The notes beneath the pieces are model-generated. The model worked only from the letters and a program-made list of their open reading frames with translations, did not search any database and was not told the DNA's origin. DNA of 64,000 bases. Origin: Clostridiales bacterium (GTDB lineage Bacteria > Bacillota > Clostridia > TANB77 > CAG-508). The position numbers and the translations under genes were made by a program. The DNA lies in contig DNVW01000012.1 of assembly GCA_003507395.1 (NCBI GenBank), forward strand, positions 47,085 through 111,084, in the 5' to 3' direction. Positions 8,509 to 15,881 of the stretch are shown here, in pieces (position 1 is the first letter of the stretch; every line of letters starts with the position of its first letter).

Positions 8509-8607
8509 CTTTTAATACCTCTCTTTCTTTAAATAATTAGATATTTAAAGTTTGAATATTTATTACTTTTTTTGGCAATGTCCTCCTTTCAAAAAATTTT
8601 GCCACGG

Positions 8608-8655
8608 AAAAAATACCAAATATAAAGATATATACCCCTTATCTTTACATTTGGC
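8608..8655 (-). terminator. Intrinsic terminator/attenuator before the ABC operon
   Basis: On the minus strand, CCAAATGTAAAGATA pairs with TATCTTTATATTTGG (one mismatch) and is followed by TATTTTTT. It lies between the structured leader RNA and the ABC ATPase start, so it either ends a separate small RNA or acts as an attenuator. Confidence 0.8.
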
Positions 8656-8815
8656 ATTATATGATTTTTCTAAATCTCCTGCTCCATTGTTAAGTCTTTA
8701 AAGTTTTATAGTATCTTCTGACAAAAATCATATAATCATATAATCCTATAAAATAGAGTTGACTTCTGGTTCGGAATGTTACAGGTTCTCTCTACAATAA
8801 TCGACAAGTAACATT
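8656..8815 (-). ncRNA. Structured leader RNA candidate with a 5S-like arm and mutually exclusive stems
   Basis: This stretch without ORFs (part of 8509-8944) has several strong pairings on the minus strand. TTTTATAG (8746-8753) pairs with CTATAAAA (8704-8711). TGTTA (8809-8813) pairs with TAACA (8688-8692). These nest around a 5S-rRNA-like element (CCTGTAACATTCCGAACCAG, about 8763-8785). Crossing both is a perfect 14-bp stem, ATTATATGATTTTT (8723-8736) with its complement at 8656-8669. The two folds exclude each other, and a terminator follows, as in a riboswitch. I know no class matching it; it is not a normal 5S gene. 8509-8607 holds only the ATPase ribosome-binding region and an AAAGGAGG with a 13-codon TTG ORF of doubtful meaning. 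Confidence 0.4.
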
Positions 8816-8944
8816 TTAGCATTTACTAACTTTTATGTCAAGAACTTTTTATTAATTTGCATATTAACCTGTATGTCAATATTAATACTGGGATTTCTGT
8901 TAAATTCTACCTATAGGTGCTATATTTTAAAAGGGTGATATCAA

Positions 8945-9268
8945 ATGGCATTAGATTATACAATTGTTGGAGAAAGATTAAAAAAAGCAAGGCTTGATAA
9001 AAAGCTTACTCAAGAACATTTATCTGAACAACTAGGAATTTCAGTAGCTTTTTTGAGTAAGGTAGAAAGAGGAAATTCACATGTTAATTTAAAAAGATTA
9101 AGTCAAATTTGCGATATACTTGGTGTTACTGAAGGTTATATATTAAATGGCTCTTCTAGCACTTCTCAAGACTATTTATCTTCTGAGTTTAATGATATTT
9201 TAGCAAAGGCATCTCCTGAAAAGCAGAAATTAATTTATAAAATTGCTAAAGTAATTGTGGAGGAATAA
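8945..9268 (+). CDS. SinR-like XRE-family regulator, copy 1
   Basis: This 107-aa DNA-binding protein has an N-terminal Cro/C1 helix-turn-helix (residues 9-65, KLTQEHLSEQLGISVAFLSK) and a short C-terminal dimerisation region (LSSEFNDILAKASPEKQK). Length and layout match SinR of B. subtilis, whose C-terminal part binds SinI. A close paralogue is at 34211-34540, at the other end of the surface-protein island. The start ATG follows AAAGGGTGA. Control of the island is inferred from position and from the known SinR-tasA link, not shown by sequence. Confidence 0.88.
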   Translation: MALDYTIVGERLKKARLDKKLTQEHLSEQLGISVAFLSKVERGNSHVNLKRLSQICDILGVTEGYILNGSSSTSQDYLSSEFNDILAKASPEKQKLIYKIAKVIVEE

Positions 9269-9284
9269 AATATACGATATATAA

Positions 9285-9335
9285 GGGTGTCCCCAATTGG
9301 GCAAATGGGACATTTGGGGACTGTCCCTAATTGGG
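9285..9335 (+). repeat. REP-like dispersed repeat, copy 2
   Basis: It contains GGGTGTCCCCAATTGGGC, then GGGACATTTGGGGACTGTCC, and lies between the XRE gene and the 3' end of the 364-aa exported protein. Same core and orientation as copy 1. Confidence 0.85.
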
Positions 9336-9398
9336 TGAGGGGCAAAAAAGAAAAGAGGAACACATCCTCTTTTCTTTTTATATTTATTATATTAAATT

Positions 9399-10493
9399 CT
9401 AGCCAGTTACTGTATCTACTTCGAATTGTAAGTCCCAATTTAAATATGTACCTGAAGCACCTGTGTAGCAGTCAATGTCTTGTCCTTCTATCCACATATA
9501 TATTCTCATTTTTGTAACACCTGGTTTTAATGTCACTAATTTTTGTCTTGTTGCATTTGCTACATTTGTTGCTATTTGTGGTGTTATTGCTTGTAAGTTT
9601 GAAGCATAATTTGCGGCTGTTGCATTCCAGTAATATACGTTTTGTGCAGCATCGAATGCTGCTTTTACTCCACTATATGGAAGTGGCACTTTCTTTGACT
9701 CTCCTTCTAAGTCAGCTCTATTCATGTGTGGTACATCATATGGTGCATCAACTACCGCATTTTCTATAGCAGCTGTAGTATGTGCATCTGCATTTGGTTC
9801 CCATAAAACGAATGCAGAATTTTCTGAACCATCTGTATATGTCCATTTTTGTGCTGTTGTTGCATCTGCTGTTGTTGCATTATTGAATACCATAAATGCG
9901 ATTCTAGATGCATTTTGAAGTCCCTTATCTGTTTGATATGCTGTATTTGTATCACTTCCTGCTCTTACTGAATCCCATACTACTTTTGAATTAGGCGTAA
10001 TATATAAGTCCTTAGCTTCTGTTGATTGTAAATTGAAGAATACATCAAAAGTAATATAATTTCCTGTTATTCCATGTGTATCTGTTGTTTTAGTAGCTAC
10101 CATTTTTTTACGTCCAACATTTGGACCTGAAGTTTCAGTTGAATCAACAGCAGTTACGTCAAACATATCTAATTTGCTTGAAGTAACATTTGCTGATTGT
10201 GCTCCTGAAGAAACTGGTTTTAATATTCCTGGTAATTGATTAACAGCTGCTGTATATGTACTTCCTGCTCCTGTTATATCTGCATTAGTTATTGTGTTTT
10301 TCCATGCTTGTGCGTCAACTGAAATTTGAATACCTTCTACTATATCTACTTTTACATTAATTGTAGAAATTGTTGCAGTATTGTTTGCTATAAACCATGC
10401 ATATGTTGAACTAATTAATAATACTGCTGCTAACAATAAAAGTAATAGTGAAACTTTTAAATTTGATTTCTTTTGTTTTTTTGTTGTTTTCAT
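9399..10493 (-). CDS. SipW-dependent-type exported protein (TasA/CalY-like), paralogue A
   Basis: This 364-aa secreted protein begins with a basic segment and a hydrophobic helix ending in STYAWFIANNTA, the signature of SipW-processed proteins such as TasA and camelysin. The rest is a beta-rich domain of about 330 residues without a sortase motif. It ends with MRIYMWIEGQDIDCYTGASG and a final strand. It shares more than half of its residues with the next gene (362 aa), including that tail. It has its own promoter (10536-10564) and an AAAGGAGTG binding site. Probably an extracellular fibre or matrix subunit; that role is inferred from the family. Confidence 0.75.
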   Translation of the reverse strand: MKTTKKQKKSNLKVSLLLLLLAAVLLISSTYAWFIANNTATISTINVKVDIVEGIQISVDAQAWKNTITNADITGAGSTYTAAVNQLPGILKPVSSGAQSANVTSSKLDMFDVTAVDSTETSGPNVGRKKMVATKTTDTHGITGNYITFDVFFNLQSTEAKDLYITPNSKVVWDSVRAGSDTNTAYQTDKGLQNASRIAFMVFNNATTADATTAQKWTYTDGSENSAFVLWEPNADAHTTAAIENAVVDAPYDVPHMNRADLEGESKKVPLPYSGVKAAFDAAQNVYYWNATAANYASNLQAITPQIATNVANATRQKLVTLKPGVTKMRIYMWIEGQDIDCYTGASGTYLNWDLQFEVDTVTG

Positions 10494-10535
10494 TTTTACA
10501 CTCCTTTAAAATTTAATTTTATTTTTCATAAGTAT

Positions 10536-10564
10536 ATATTAACACTCACTTTTGGAGGTGTCAA
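10536..10564 (-). promoter_or_regulatory. Sigma-A promoter of paralogue A
   Basis: TTGACA (10559-10564) and TAATAT (10536-10541) have a 17-base spacer. The shared upstream box lies 45 bases further out, at 10610-10624. Confidence 0.8.
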
Positions 10565-10609
10565 TAATTGTTGAATAATGTAATAAAACTGTAATTTTGT
10601 TTTATTTTT

Positions 10610-10624
10610 GTAACATTTTTGTAA
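10610..10624 (-). promoter_or_regulatory. Shared upstream box TTACAAAAATGTTAC
   Basis: A tandem TTAC-N6-TTAC element, repeated with one change at 11836-11850 and 21762-21776. Each copy is 45-58 bases upstream of the -35 of an island gene. Candidate regulator site. Confidence 0.5.
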
Positions 10625-10628
10625 TGTA

Positions 10629-11717
10629 CTATGTGCCTGTTGCAGTATCTACTTGGAATTGCAAATCAAAGTTTAAGTATGTACCAGAAGCACCTGTATA
10701 GCAATCAACATCTTGTCCTTCTAGCCACATATATATTCTCATTTTTGTAACACCTGGTTTTAATGTCATTAATTTCTTTTTTTCAGTATTTGATGCATTT
10801 GTTGTAATATTAGGTGTTACTGCTCCAAGCTTTGCTGCATAATTAGCGGCTGTAGCTTTATAATAATATACATTATCTGATTGTAAAATACTAGCCTTTA
10901 TACCACTATATGGCAATGGTATTTTTTTAGTAGGACCTTCTAAATCTGTTCTGTCATAATGTGGTACGTCATATGGTTTTTCACCTACAGCATTTTCTAT
11001 AGCGGCTGTAGTATGTACATCTGCATTTGGTTCCCATAAAATGAATTGACTACTTCCTTCCGAATATGTCCATCCTTGTGCTGTCACTGCATCAGCCGAT
11101 GCAGAATTATTCATTACTAGGAATGAAATTCTTGTTGCATTCTGCAAACCTTTGTCAGTCTGATACGCTGTATCAGTATCAGCTTGTGCTCTTGTTTCGT
11201 CCCATTTTACTCCAGAAGTTCCTGTTAAATATAAATCTTTAGCTGATTCAGATTGAAGATTAAAAAATACATCAAATGTTATATATTGCCCTGTCTCTCC
11301 ATGTACATCTGTTGCTTTTTCTGCAACTATTACTTTATGACCTACATCTTCTGATACTGTACTTGTTGTATCCATTGCTGTTACTGTGTACATGTCTTGT
11401 TTGCTATTTGTTATATAACCTGCTCCAGCAGATGAAACTGGTTTTAGTATTGAAGGTAACTGATTAACTGCACTCGTATATGTGGCTCCAGCCCCTATTA
11501 TATCCTCATTTGTAATAGTTGATTTCCAGTTACTAGCATCAACAGAAATTTGGATACCTTCTACCGTTTCTATTTTTACGTCTATTGTAGAAATTTTTGC
11601 AGTATTATTCGAAATAAACCACGCATATGTTGATCCTATTAATATTACTGTTATTATTAATAGTACTAATAATATTGCTCTTAGGCTTTTCTTCTTCTCC
11701 TTTTTTACTGTTCGCAT
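10629..11717 (-). CDS. SipW-dependent-type exported protein (TasA/CalY-like), paralogue B
   Basis: This 362-aa protein is built like its downstream neighbour. It has a basic N-terminus, a hydrophobic helix ending in STYAWFISNNTA, then a beta-rich exported domain ending MRIYMWLEGQDVDCYTGASG. The two genes are a tandem duplication with near-identical promoter regions, yet their DNA has diverged, so the copy is old. Two cysteine-poor extracellular domains with no wall-sorting motif fit a secreted fibre subunit. The start ATG follows AAAGGGG. Family assignment rests on the signal peptide and context; the fold of the mature part was not verified. Confidence 0.75.
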   Translation of the reverse strand: MRTVKKEKKKSLRAILLVLLIITVILIGSTYAWFISNNTAKISTIDVKIETVEGIQISVDASNWKSTITNEDIIGAGATYTSAVNQLPSILKPVSSAGAGYITNSKQDMYTVTAMDTTSTVSEDVGHKVIVAEKATDVHGETGQYITFDVFFNLQSESAKDLYLTGTSGVKWDETRAQADTDTAYQTDKGLQNATRISFLVMNNSASADAVTAQGWTYSEGSSQFILWEPNADVHTTAAIENAVGEKPYDVPHYDRTDLEGPTKKIPLPYSGIKASILQSDNVYYYKATAANYAAKLGAVTPNITTNASNTEKKKLMTLKPGVTKMRIYMWLEGQDVDCYTGASGTYLNFDLQFQVDTATGT

Positions 11718-11759
11718 TTTTTTACCCCTTTCTTTTAAAATTAAACTCTATATGAGTTT

Positions 11760-11788
11760 ATATTAACATAGCCATTTTTAAGTGTCAA
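11760..11788 (-). promoter_or_regulatory. Sigma-A promoter of paralogue B
   Basis: TTGACA (11783-11788) and TAATAT (11760-11765) with a 17-base spacer, the same arrangement as for paralogue A. Confidence 0.8.
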
Positions 11789-11835
11789 TATTTGCTGAAT
11801 AATGTAACAAAACTGTAACTTTTGTGTGTTTTTTT

Positions 11836-11850
11836 GTAATATTTTTGTAA
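11836..11850 (-). promoter_or_regulatory. Shared upstream box TTACAAAAATATTAC
   Basis: Second copy of the tandem TTAC element, 47 bases upstream of the paralogue B -35. Confidence 0.5.
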
Positions 11851-11865
11851 TAAAACTTTTAGAAA

Positions 11866-11922
11866 AGGCCATACTCTCGCAGACAATTATAATTGTCTCT
11901 ACGCTTGTATGGCTTACTTCTT
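11866..11922 (-). terminator. Terminator hairpin after the 232-aa gene
   Basis: The outer stem is GCCATAC/GTATGGC and the inner palindrome AGACAATTATAATTGTCT, separated by a small internal loop. The minus strand continues with CTTTTC. It separates the 232-aa gene from paralogue B. Confidence 0.65.
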
Positions 11923-11932
11923 GTGTATACAT

Positions 11933-12631
11933 TTATTTTTGCACATGTTCTTCATTTATTTCTAAGTGCATTTTCATTTCTCCACCTAATATATCATTTA
12001 TACAGTCTGGGTCATCTCCTTCTACCCATACTACTATTGTATATCTATCTACATCATTTGGGTAAAAATTTTCTCTTGGTTCTATATAAACGTATTGTTC
12101 TGAGTAAAATGGTATTGTGTCTGGCTCTGGCTCACCGTTTGAGTTTAGTTTTGCATAAACTGTTTTCTCTCCATTTCTAAATACCATTACTCTTATAGCT
12201 TCATCTGCATTTCTTATTACATCATCTATTACTAATTCTGACCAGTATGTAAGATTTTCGTTTCCATTATTTTCTACATAAAAAGTATATGCTATATAAT
12301 TATTTCCATTATGTGCTCCATCTGCTTCTGTATCTATGTTTTCTGGAATCCATCTTATAGAAATATTATCCATAAACTCTAATTTTCCAGCTTCTAATAT
12401 CCTTCTAAATTCTTTTACTGCCGGATTTTCGTATATAACTATACCACTTTTTTTAGCAAAATTTTGGTCTAGAGAAATAGTAAATGGTCCTTGTCCATAT
12501 ACTATTTTTAATAGGAAGAAGAGTATTATAAGGAAAACTGTACTTATTAATAGTCCTAATTTTAAAACCTTAATACGACTTTCTCTTTTTTCAATTTTTT
12601 CCGAATTTAGTTTAATTTTTTCTTTTGACAT
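11933..12631 (-). CDS. Membrane-anchored exported protein of the TasA-like island
   Basis: This 232-aa protein has a charged cytoplasmic N-terminus (about 1-22), one membrane helix (about 23-46) and a beta-rich outer domain. The ending IVVWVEGDDPDC parallels MWIEGQDIDC in the two neighbouring paralogues, so it probably shares their fold. The helix lacks the YAWF signal signature and may stay as an anchor. A terminator follows. It could be a minor or basal fibre component, like TapA in B. subtilis, but no TapA homology is visible. Function unknown. Confidence 0.65.
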   Translation of the reverse strand: MSKEKIKLNSEKIEKRESRIKVLKLGLLISTVFLIILFFLLKIVYGQGPFTISLDQNFAKKSGIVIYENPAVKEFRRILEAGKLEFMDNISIRWIPENIDTEADGAHNGNNYIAYTFYVENNGNENLTYWSELVIDDVIRNADEAIRVMVFRNGEKTVYAKLNSNGEPEPDTIPFYSEQYVYIEPRENFYPNDVDRYTIVVWVEGDDPDCINDILGGEMKMHLEINEEHVQK

Positions 12632-12681
12632 TTTTTATTTTCCTTTCACTACATTAATATTATATTTACATTTTTTTGGTA

Positions 12682-12710
12682 TTGATTTAATTTTCTTTAT
12701 ATGTTATTAT
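12682..12710 (+). promoter_or_regulatory. Sigma-A-like promoter of the 213-aa exported protein
   Basis: TTGATT (12682-12687) and TATTAT (12705-12710) with a 17-base spacer, 34 bases before the ATG. Confidence 0.55.
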
Positions 12711-12743
12711 CTAATTATCTTAGATAAGATTCGAGGTGAACAT

Positions 12744-13385
12744 ATGAAGAAAAATTATAGGAAATTGGTCCTTGTTTTAGCAATTATTTCTCTTTGTGTT
12801 TCTGCTATTTCGTTTTCCGATATTTATGCCAAATACGTATCTTCTGCTCAAGGTGCTGTTGATATTTCTATTGCTAGATGGGACATTAAATTAAATACAT
12901 TAGCTATTCAAAATAGCACTGATATTTCTGCTAATTTAACACCTGTTTTTGATACTAATGCCAATCTTGCTGCTAATAAACTTGCTCCTGGTGCTACTGG
13001 TTATTTTGATTTAGCTCTTGATTATACTAATGTTGATGTTAGTTTTGATTATACTATTAAAATTAACAATACTGATGGTGCTATTGATTCAACTACTAGC
13101 AATCTTGCAGATTTTAAAGTTACAGGTTATTCAGTAGATGGTGGTACTACTACAACACTTAATTCTGGAACAACAAATGTTAAACCTACTGTTATAAGTG
13201 GAACTATACCATATGCTACAACTGGAACAAAAACTAAAACAATTAGAGTTTTTATTAAATGGGTAGATAATACAGCCGAAGGTGCTACAATGTCTGATAC
13301 ACAAGATTCTCAATTTACTTGGGATGATACTAACAGACAAATTACTTTAAAAGTAGATGCTAGCTTCGAGCAAAAAACTACATAA
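12744..13385 (+). CDS. TasA/CalY-like exported protein on the opposite strand
   Basis: This 213-aa protein starts at the ATG 12744-12746 behind GAGGTGA; the open frame extends upstream but without support. The signal segment KKNYRKLVLVLAIISL continues to IYAKYVSSAQGAVDISIARW. The A(K/R)Y-S motif followed by an alternating strand is typical of TasA/camelysin-type proteins. The mature part is Thr/Asn-rich and beta-rich with no cysteine and no sorting motif. It is the only plus-strand gene inside this part of the island and has its own promoter and terminator. Likely a secreted matrix or surface subunit. Confidence 0.7.
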   Translation: MKKNYRKLVLVLAIISLCVSAISFSDIYAKYVSSAQGAVDISIARWDIKLNTLAIQNSTDISANLTPVFDTNANLAANKLAPGATGYFDLALDYTNVDVSFDYTIKINNTDGAIDSTTSNLADFKVTGYSVDGGTTTTLNSGTTNVKPTVISGTIPYATTGTKTKTIRVFIKWVDNTAEGATMSDTQDSQFTWDDTNRQITLKVDASFEQKTT

Positions 13386-13401
13386 TTTATTTTTAAAAAA
13401 T

Positions 13402-13433
13402 GGAGTTAGAAGATATAATCTTTTAACTTCTTT
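13402..13433. terminator. Bidirectional terminator between convergent genes
   Basis: GTTAGAAGAT and ATCTTTTAAC form the stem, with T runs on both strands. It ends the 213-aa gene (plus) and the nine-gene minus-strand operon. Confidence 0.7.
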
Positions 13434-13434
13434 T

Positions 13435-14034
13435 TTAACTATTTATTTGTTTTGCTCCAAGTTCTATTTCTAAATGTACACATGGTGTATCTGGATTTTC
13501 TGTAATAAATTGATATGCATTTTTTCCATATTGAGTATCTAATTCATCATCTCCAGATTCATATTCCCATTCTAATTTTATTGTTACTGTTGCAGTTCCT
13601 GTATGTGCTGGTAATTGTGTAATACTTAGAGTTACTGTTGTTTTAAATGGAAAGTCATTTTGTAATTTGTTATATAAATCTTGTGCTGTCGTTGTCTCAT
13701 TTACTTCATAAACTTGTCCTAATATTTCTACTTTTTTTACAGCAAAACTAAGTTCTGCCTCTGTATCTCCATTGTTATTTACTGTTATTTGATGAGTATA
13801 TGTAGTCATGCCAGGATATATTTTTTCTACATCTAAAATTATATTTTGTGTTTCTCTTATCCCGTCAGAAATATATGCTATATCCCAAGCTTCAATTTTG
13901 GCTGATATAGATGTATTTACTTTAGTATTGTAAATAAACCAAGCATATGAATTAAACATAAGCAAAACTACTAATAATATTAAATTACTTAATTTTACCT
14001 TTTTTTTAATTACATTTAAAACTTTCTTAAACAT
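13435..14034 (-). CDS. TasA-like SipW-type exported protein, last gene of the nine-gene operon
   Basis: This 199-aa protein has a basic leader, a hydrophobic helix ending LMFNSYAWFIYN and a beta-rich domain (about 40-195). The YAWF motif marks a SipW-dependent signal peptide. The segment IYPGMTTYTHQITVNNNGD resembles the TasA-family strand pattern of matched immunoglobulin-like edges. It starts 3 bases after the stop of a signal peptidase gene, an arrangement like sipW-tasA. It is probably the substrate of that peptidase. Function inferred from family and context. Confidence 0.75.
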   Translation of the reverse strand: MFKKVLNVIKKKVKLSNLILLVVLLMFNSYAWFIYNTKVNTSISAKIEAWDIAYISDGIRETQNIILDVEKIYPGMTTYTHQITVNNNGDTEAELSFAVKKVEILGQVYEVNETTTAQDLYNKLQNDFPFKTTVTLSITQLPAHTGTATVTIKLEWEYESGDDELDTQYGKNAYQFITENPDTPCVHLEIELGAKQINS

Positions 14035-14037
14035 TTT

Positions 14038-14721
14038 TTACCCTTTATTATCATTTGATTTCTTTTTTGAATTTGTCTTCTGTGTTTTTGCACTGTTTTT
14101 AGTTGTTGTTGTTTTCTTTTTATTTATCGTTTTTTTAGGCTTAATCTCTTCTTCTTCCTCTTCATCATCATCTTCTTCTCCTGCTAAACCTTTTAGTTTT
14201 AGTATTGTCCAAAATATTAGTATAACCATAGGCACAAATATTCCGAAAAATACTACATATATATTACCTACTAATTTAGATATAAAGCTTAGTGTCCATA
14301 TTTTATAAACCACTTTTCCAAATACTTGGTTTTCGTGTACTAGTGGATCCTCTAAAATATTTGCTATTCCTTTTGTATGGAATATATATTCTCCATCTTT
14401 ATAATCTATTTTTATAACTTGATGTGTAACTATCTTTTGATTAAAGGTGCTTTCTTGTCCAATATAGGTAATATCGTCTCCCACTTTTATATTTTCAGGG
14501 GCCACATCTTGTACTACTAGAACATCTCCTATATTATATTTTAGAACCATACTTTCTGAAATTATATTAAATACCCTTATTCCGCCTAATGCTATTGTAT
14601 TGTTACTTACTCTTTGCAACATTACTACAAATAATATTGCTGCAATTATAAAGAATAGTATTACATATATAATATTATATATTATCTTTAAAACCGTATT
14701 TTCTTTTATTTTTTCAAACAT
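14038..14721 (-). CDS. SipW/ER-type signal peptidase I with acidic and K/T-rich tail
   Basis: This 227-aa protein has an N-terminal membrane helix and a catalytic Ser in ISESMVLKYNIGD. THQVIKID follows, where the ER-type family carries a His general base. A second membrane helix is near 150-175. The cytoplasmic tail has a D/E run followed by Lys/Thr repeats (KKTTTTKNSAK). The Ser-His arrangement is that of SipW rather than the Ser-Lys of SipS. It would cleave the YAWF-type signal peptides of neighbouring proteins at the outer membrane face. Similar tails occur in the proteins at 19987 and 20864. Confidence 0.8.
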   Translation of the reverse strand: MFEKIKENTVLKIIYNIIYVILFFIIAAILFVVMLQRVSNNTIALGGIRVFNIISESMVLKYNIGDVLVVQDVAPENIKVGDDITYIGQESTFNQKIVTHQVIKIDYKDGEYIFHTKGIANILEDPLVHENQVFGKVVYKIWTLSFISKLVGNIYVVFFGIFVPMVILIFWTILKLKGLAGEEDDDEEEEEEIKPKKTINKKKTTTTKNSAKTQKTNSKKKSNDNKG

Positions 14722-14734
14722 CTTTTGAATTCTC

Positions 14735-15838
14735 CTATATTTTTTCTAGATATTTTTCTATTTGTTTCTTAAATACCTTTTGTATTTGACCTAGTGTTGC
14801 TATATTTTTGTTTCTAATAACAATATATCTATCTGCAACCAAATCTTTAACTTCACTTTCTGTCAAATTGGCATTTAGGCTTACTATTCTGTCTATCATT
14901 TGGTTTAAAACCTGTTCTTTTATCTCTTTTTGCATGCTTTCTTCTGCATTATCTCTGTCTAAAGAATTTAATATTAAATAATTTAACAAAAATGTTTCAT
15001 CTGCTAATTTTTTTAGTTCTTCATTATCTGAATAATCTTGTTTTTCACTTATATGTTTTGCATTATCATCTAAGTTTGTTTGTATATAATTCCATAACTT
15101 AACCGCATACTGAAAATTAACATTTTTTAATATTAGGTTTGTCTTTTTTATTGGTGATGTTACTAATGCTATATGTTTTTTGTCTATTAATTTATAGGTT
15201 TCTGAACCCATGACCATTAACAATTTTTCTTCTAATTTTCGTATTCTTTCTAAAGGGGTCTCTCCTTTTTTTCTTTTATTTCCATCATCTAACTTTGTTG
15301 TTAAGTTTACTGTTATGCTTACATTTTCATTTAATAGTTTTGCATTGCCTGTATATGAAAATCTTTTATTGTTTTTTTCGTATAGCTTTAATCTATCTTC
15401 TATCATTTTTTTCTTTCTCATTATGTAAAATTTCATATGTTGTATCAATGTATAAATAAAACGATTTTCGTATGTGTCATAGCTTTCCTCTTTATTAATA
15501 TTTAATATTTTAGATGGTTTAACATCTCCTGTTTCTTCATCTACATCTTGTATTAAATTGGTATGTTTTGCTAAATGCTTTATGCTTTCTACAGTAACTT
15601 TTCTTGCTAGTTCTATTTTTACTATTTCTTCTTCATTTATAATAAATCTGTTTGGATTACGAAATATATTGTCTATATATGGTATTGTTGTTTCCATTAA
15701 ATCTATCCATTCAGTATCTTCTATTATTTTTTCATATTCTGTTTGTAAATCCATTTTTGAGGCTGTTCTTTTTTGAAATGTTTCGATTGTTCCTGGATTT
15801 GTTCTTTCATATAAATTATATATTCCTAAATCGCTCAT
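14735..15838 (-). CDS. DUF2357-like (McrC-type N-terminal) partner protein
   Basis: This 367-aa cytoplasmic, helix-rich protein has no signal or membrane segment. The stretch ESYDTYENRFIYTLIQHM resembles the ENRF motif of DUF2357/DUF524 proteins, which accompany McrB-like ATPases. I see no PD-(D/E)xK nuclease signature in its C-terminal part, so a nuclease role is doubtful. It lies 43 bases downstream of an McrB-like AAA+ gene in the same operon, which supports a partnership. Assignment to the family is tentative. A function in protein export or assembly rather than restriction is inferred from context. Confidence 0.5.
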   Translation of the reverse strand: MSDLGIYNLYERTNPGTIETFQKRTASKMDLQTEYEKIIEDTEWIDLMETTIPYIDNIFRNPNRFIINEEEIVKIELARKVTVESIKHLAKHTNLIQDVDEETGDVKPSKILNINKEESYDTYENRFIYTLIQHMKFYIMRKKKMIEDRLKLYEKNNKRFSYTGNAKLLNENVSITVNLTTKLDDGNKRKKGETPLERIRKLEEKLLMVMGSETYKLIDKKHIALVTSPIKKTNLILKNVNFQYAVKLWNYIQTNLDDNAKHISEKQDYSDNEELKKLADETFLLNYLILNSLDRDNAEESMQKEIKEQVLNQMIDRIVSLNANLTESEVKDLVADRYIVIRNKNIATLGQIQKVFKKQIEKYLEKI

Positions 15839-15881
15839 GTATTTACCTTTCTGTAGGTCACCCCTACAATTTTATTTATCA

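Noticed and set aside
8656..8815. A true 5S rRNA gene
   Set aside because: Only one arm resembles 5S. The closing helix, loop E and length are not canonical, and no rRNA genes are nearby.
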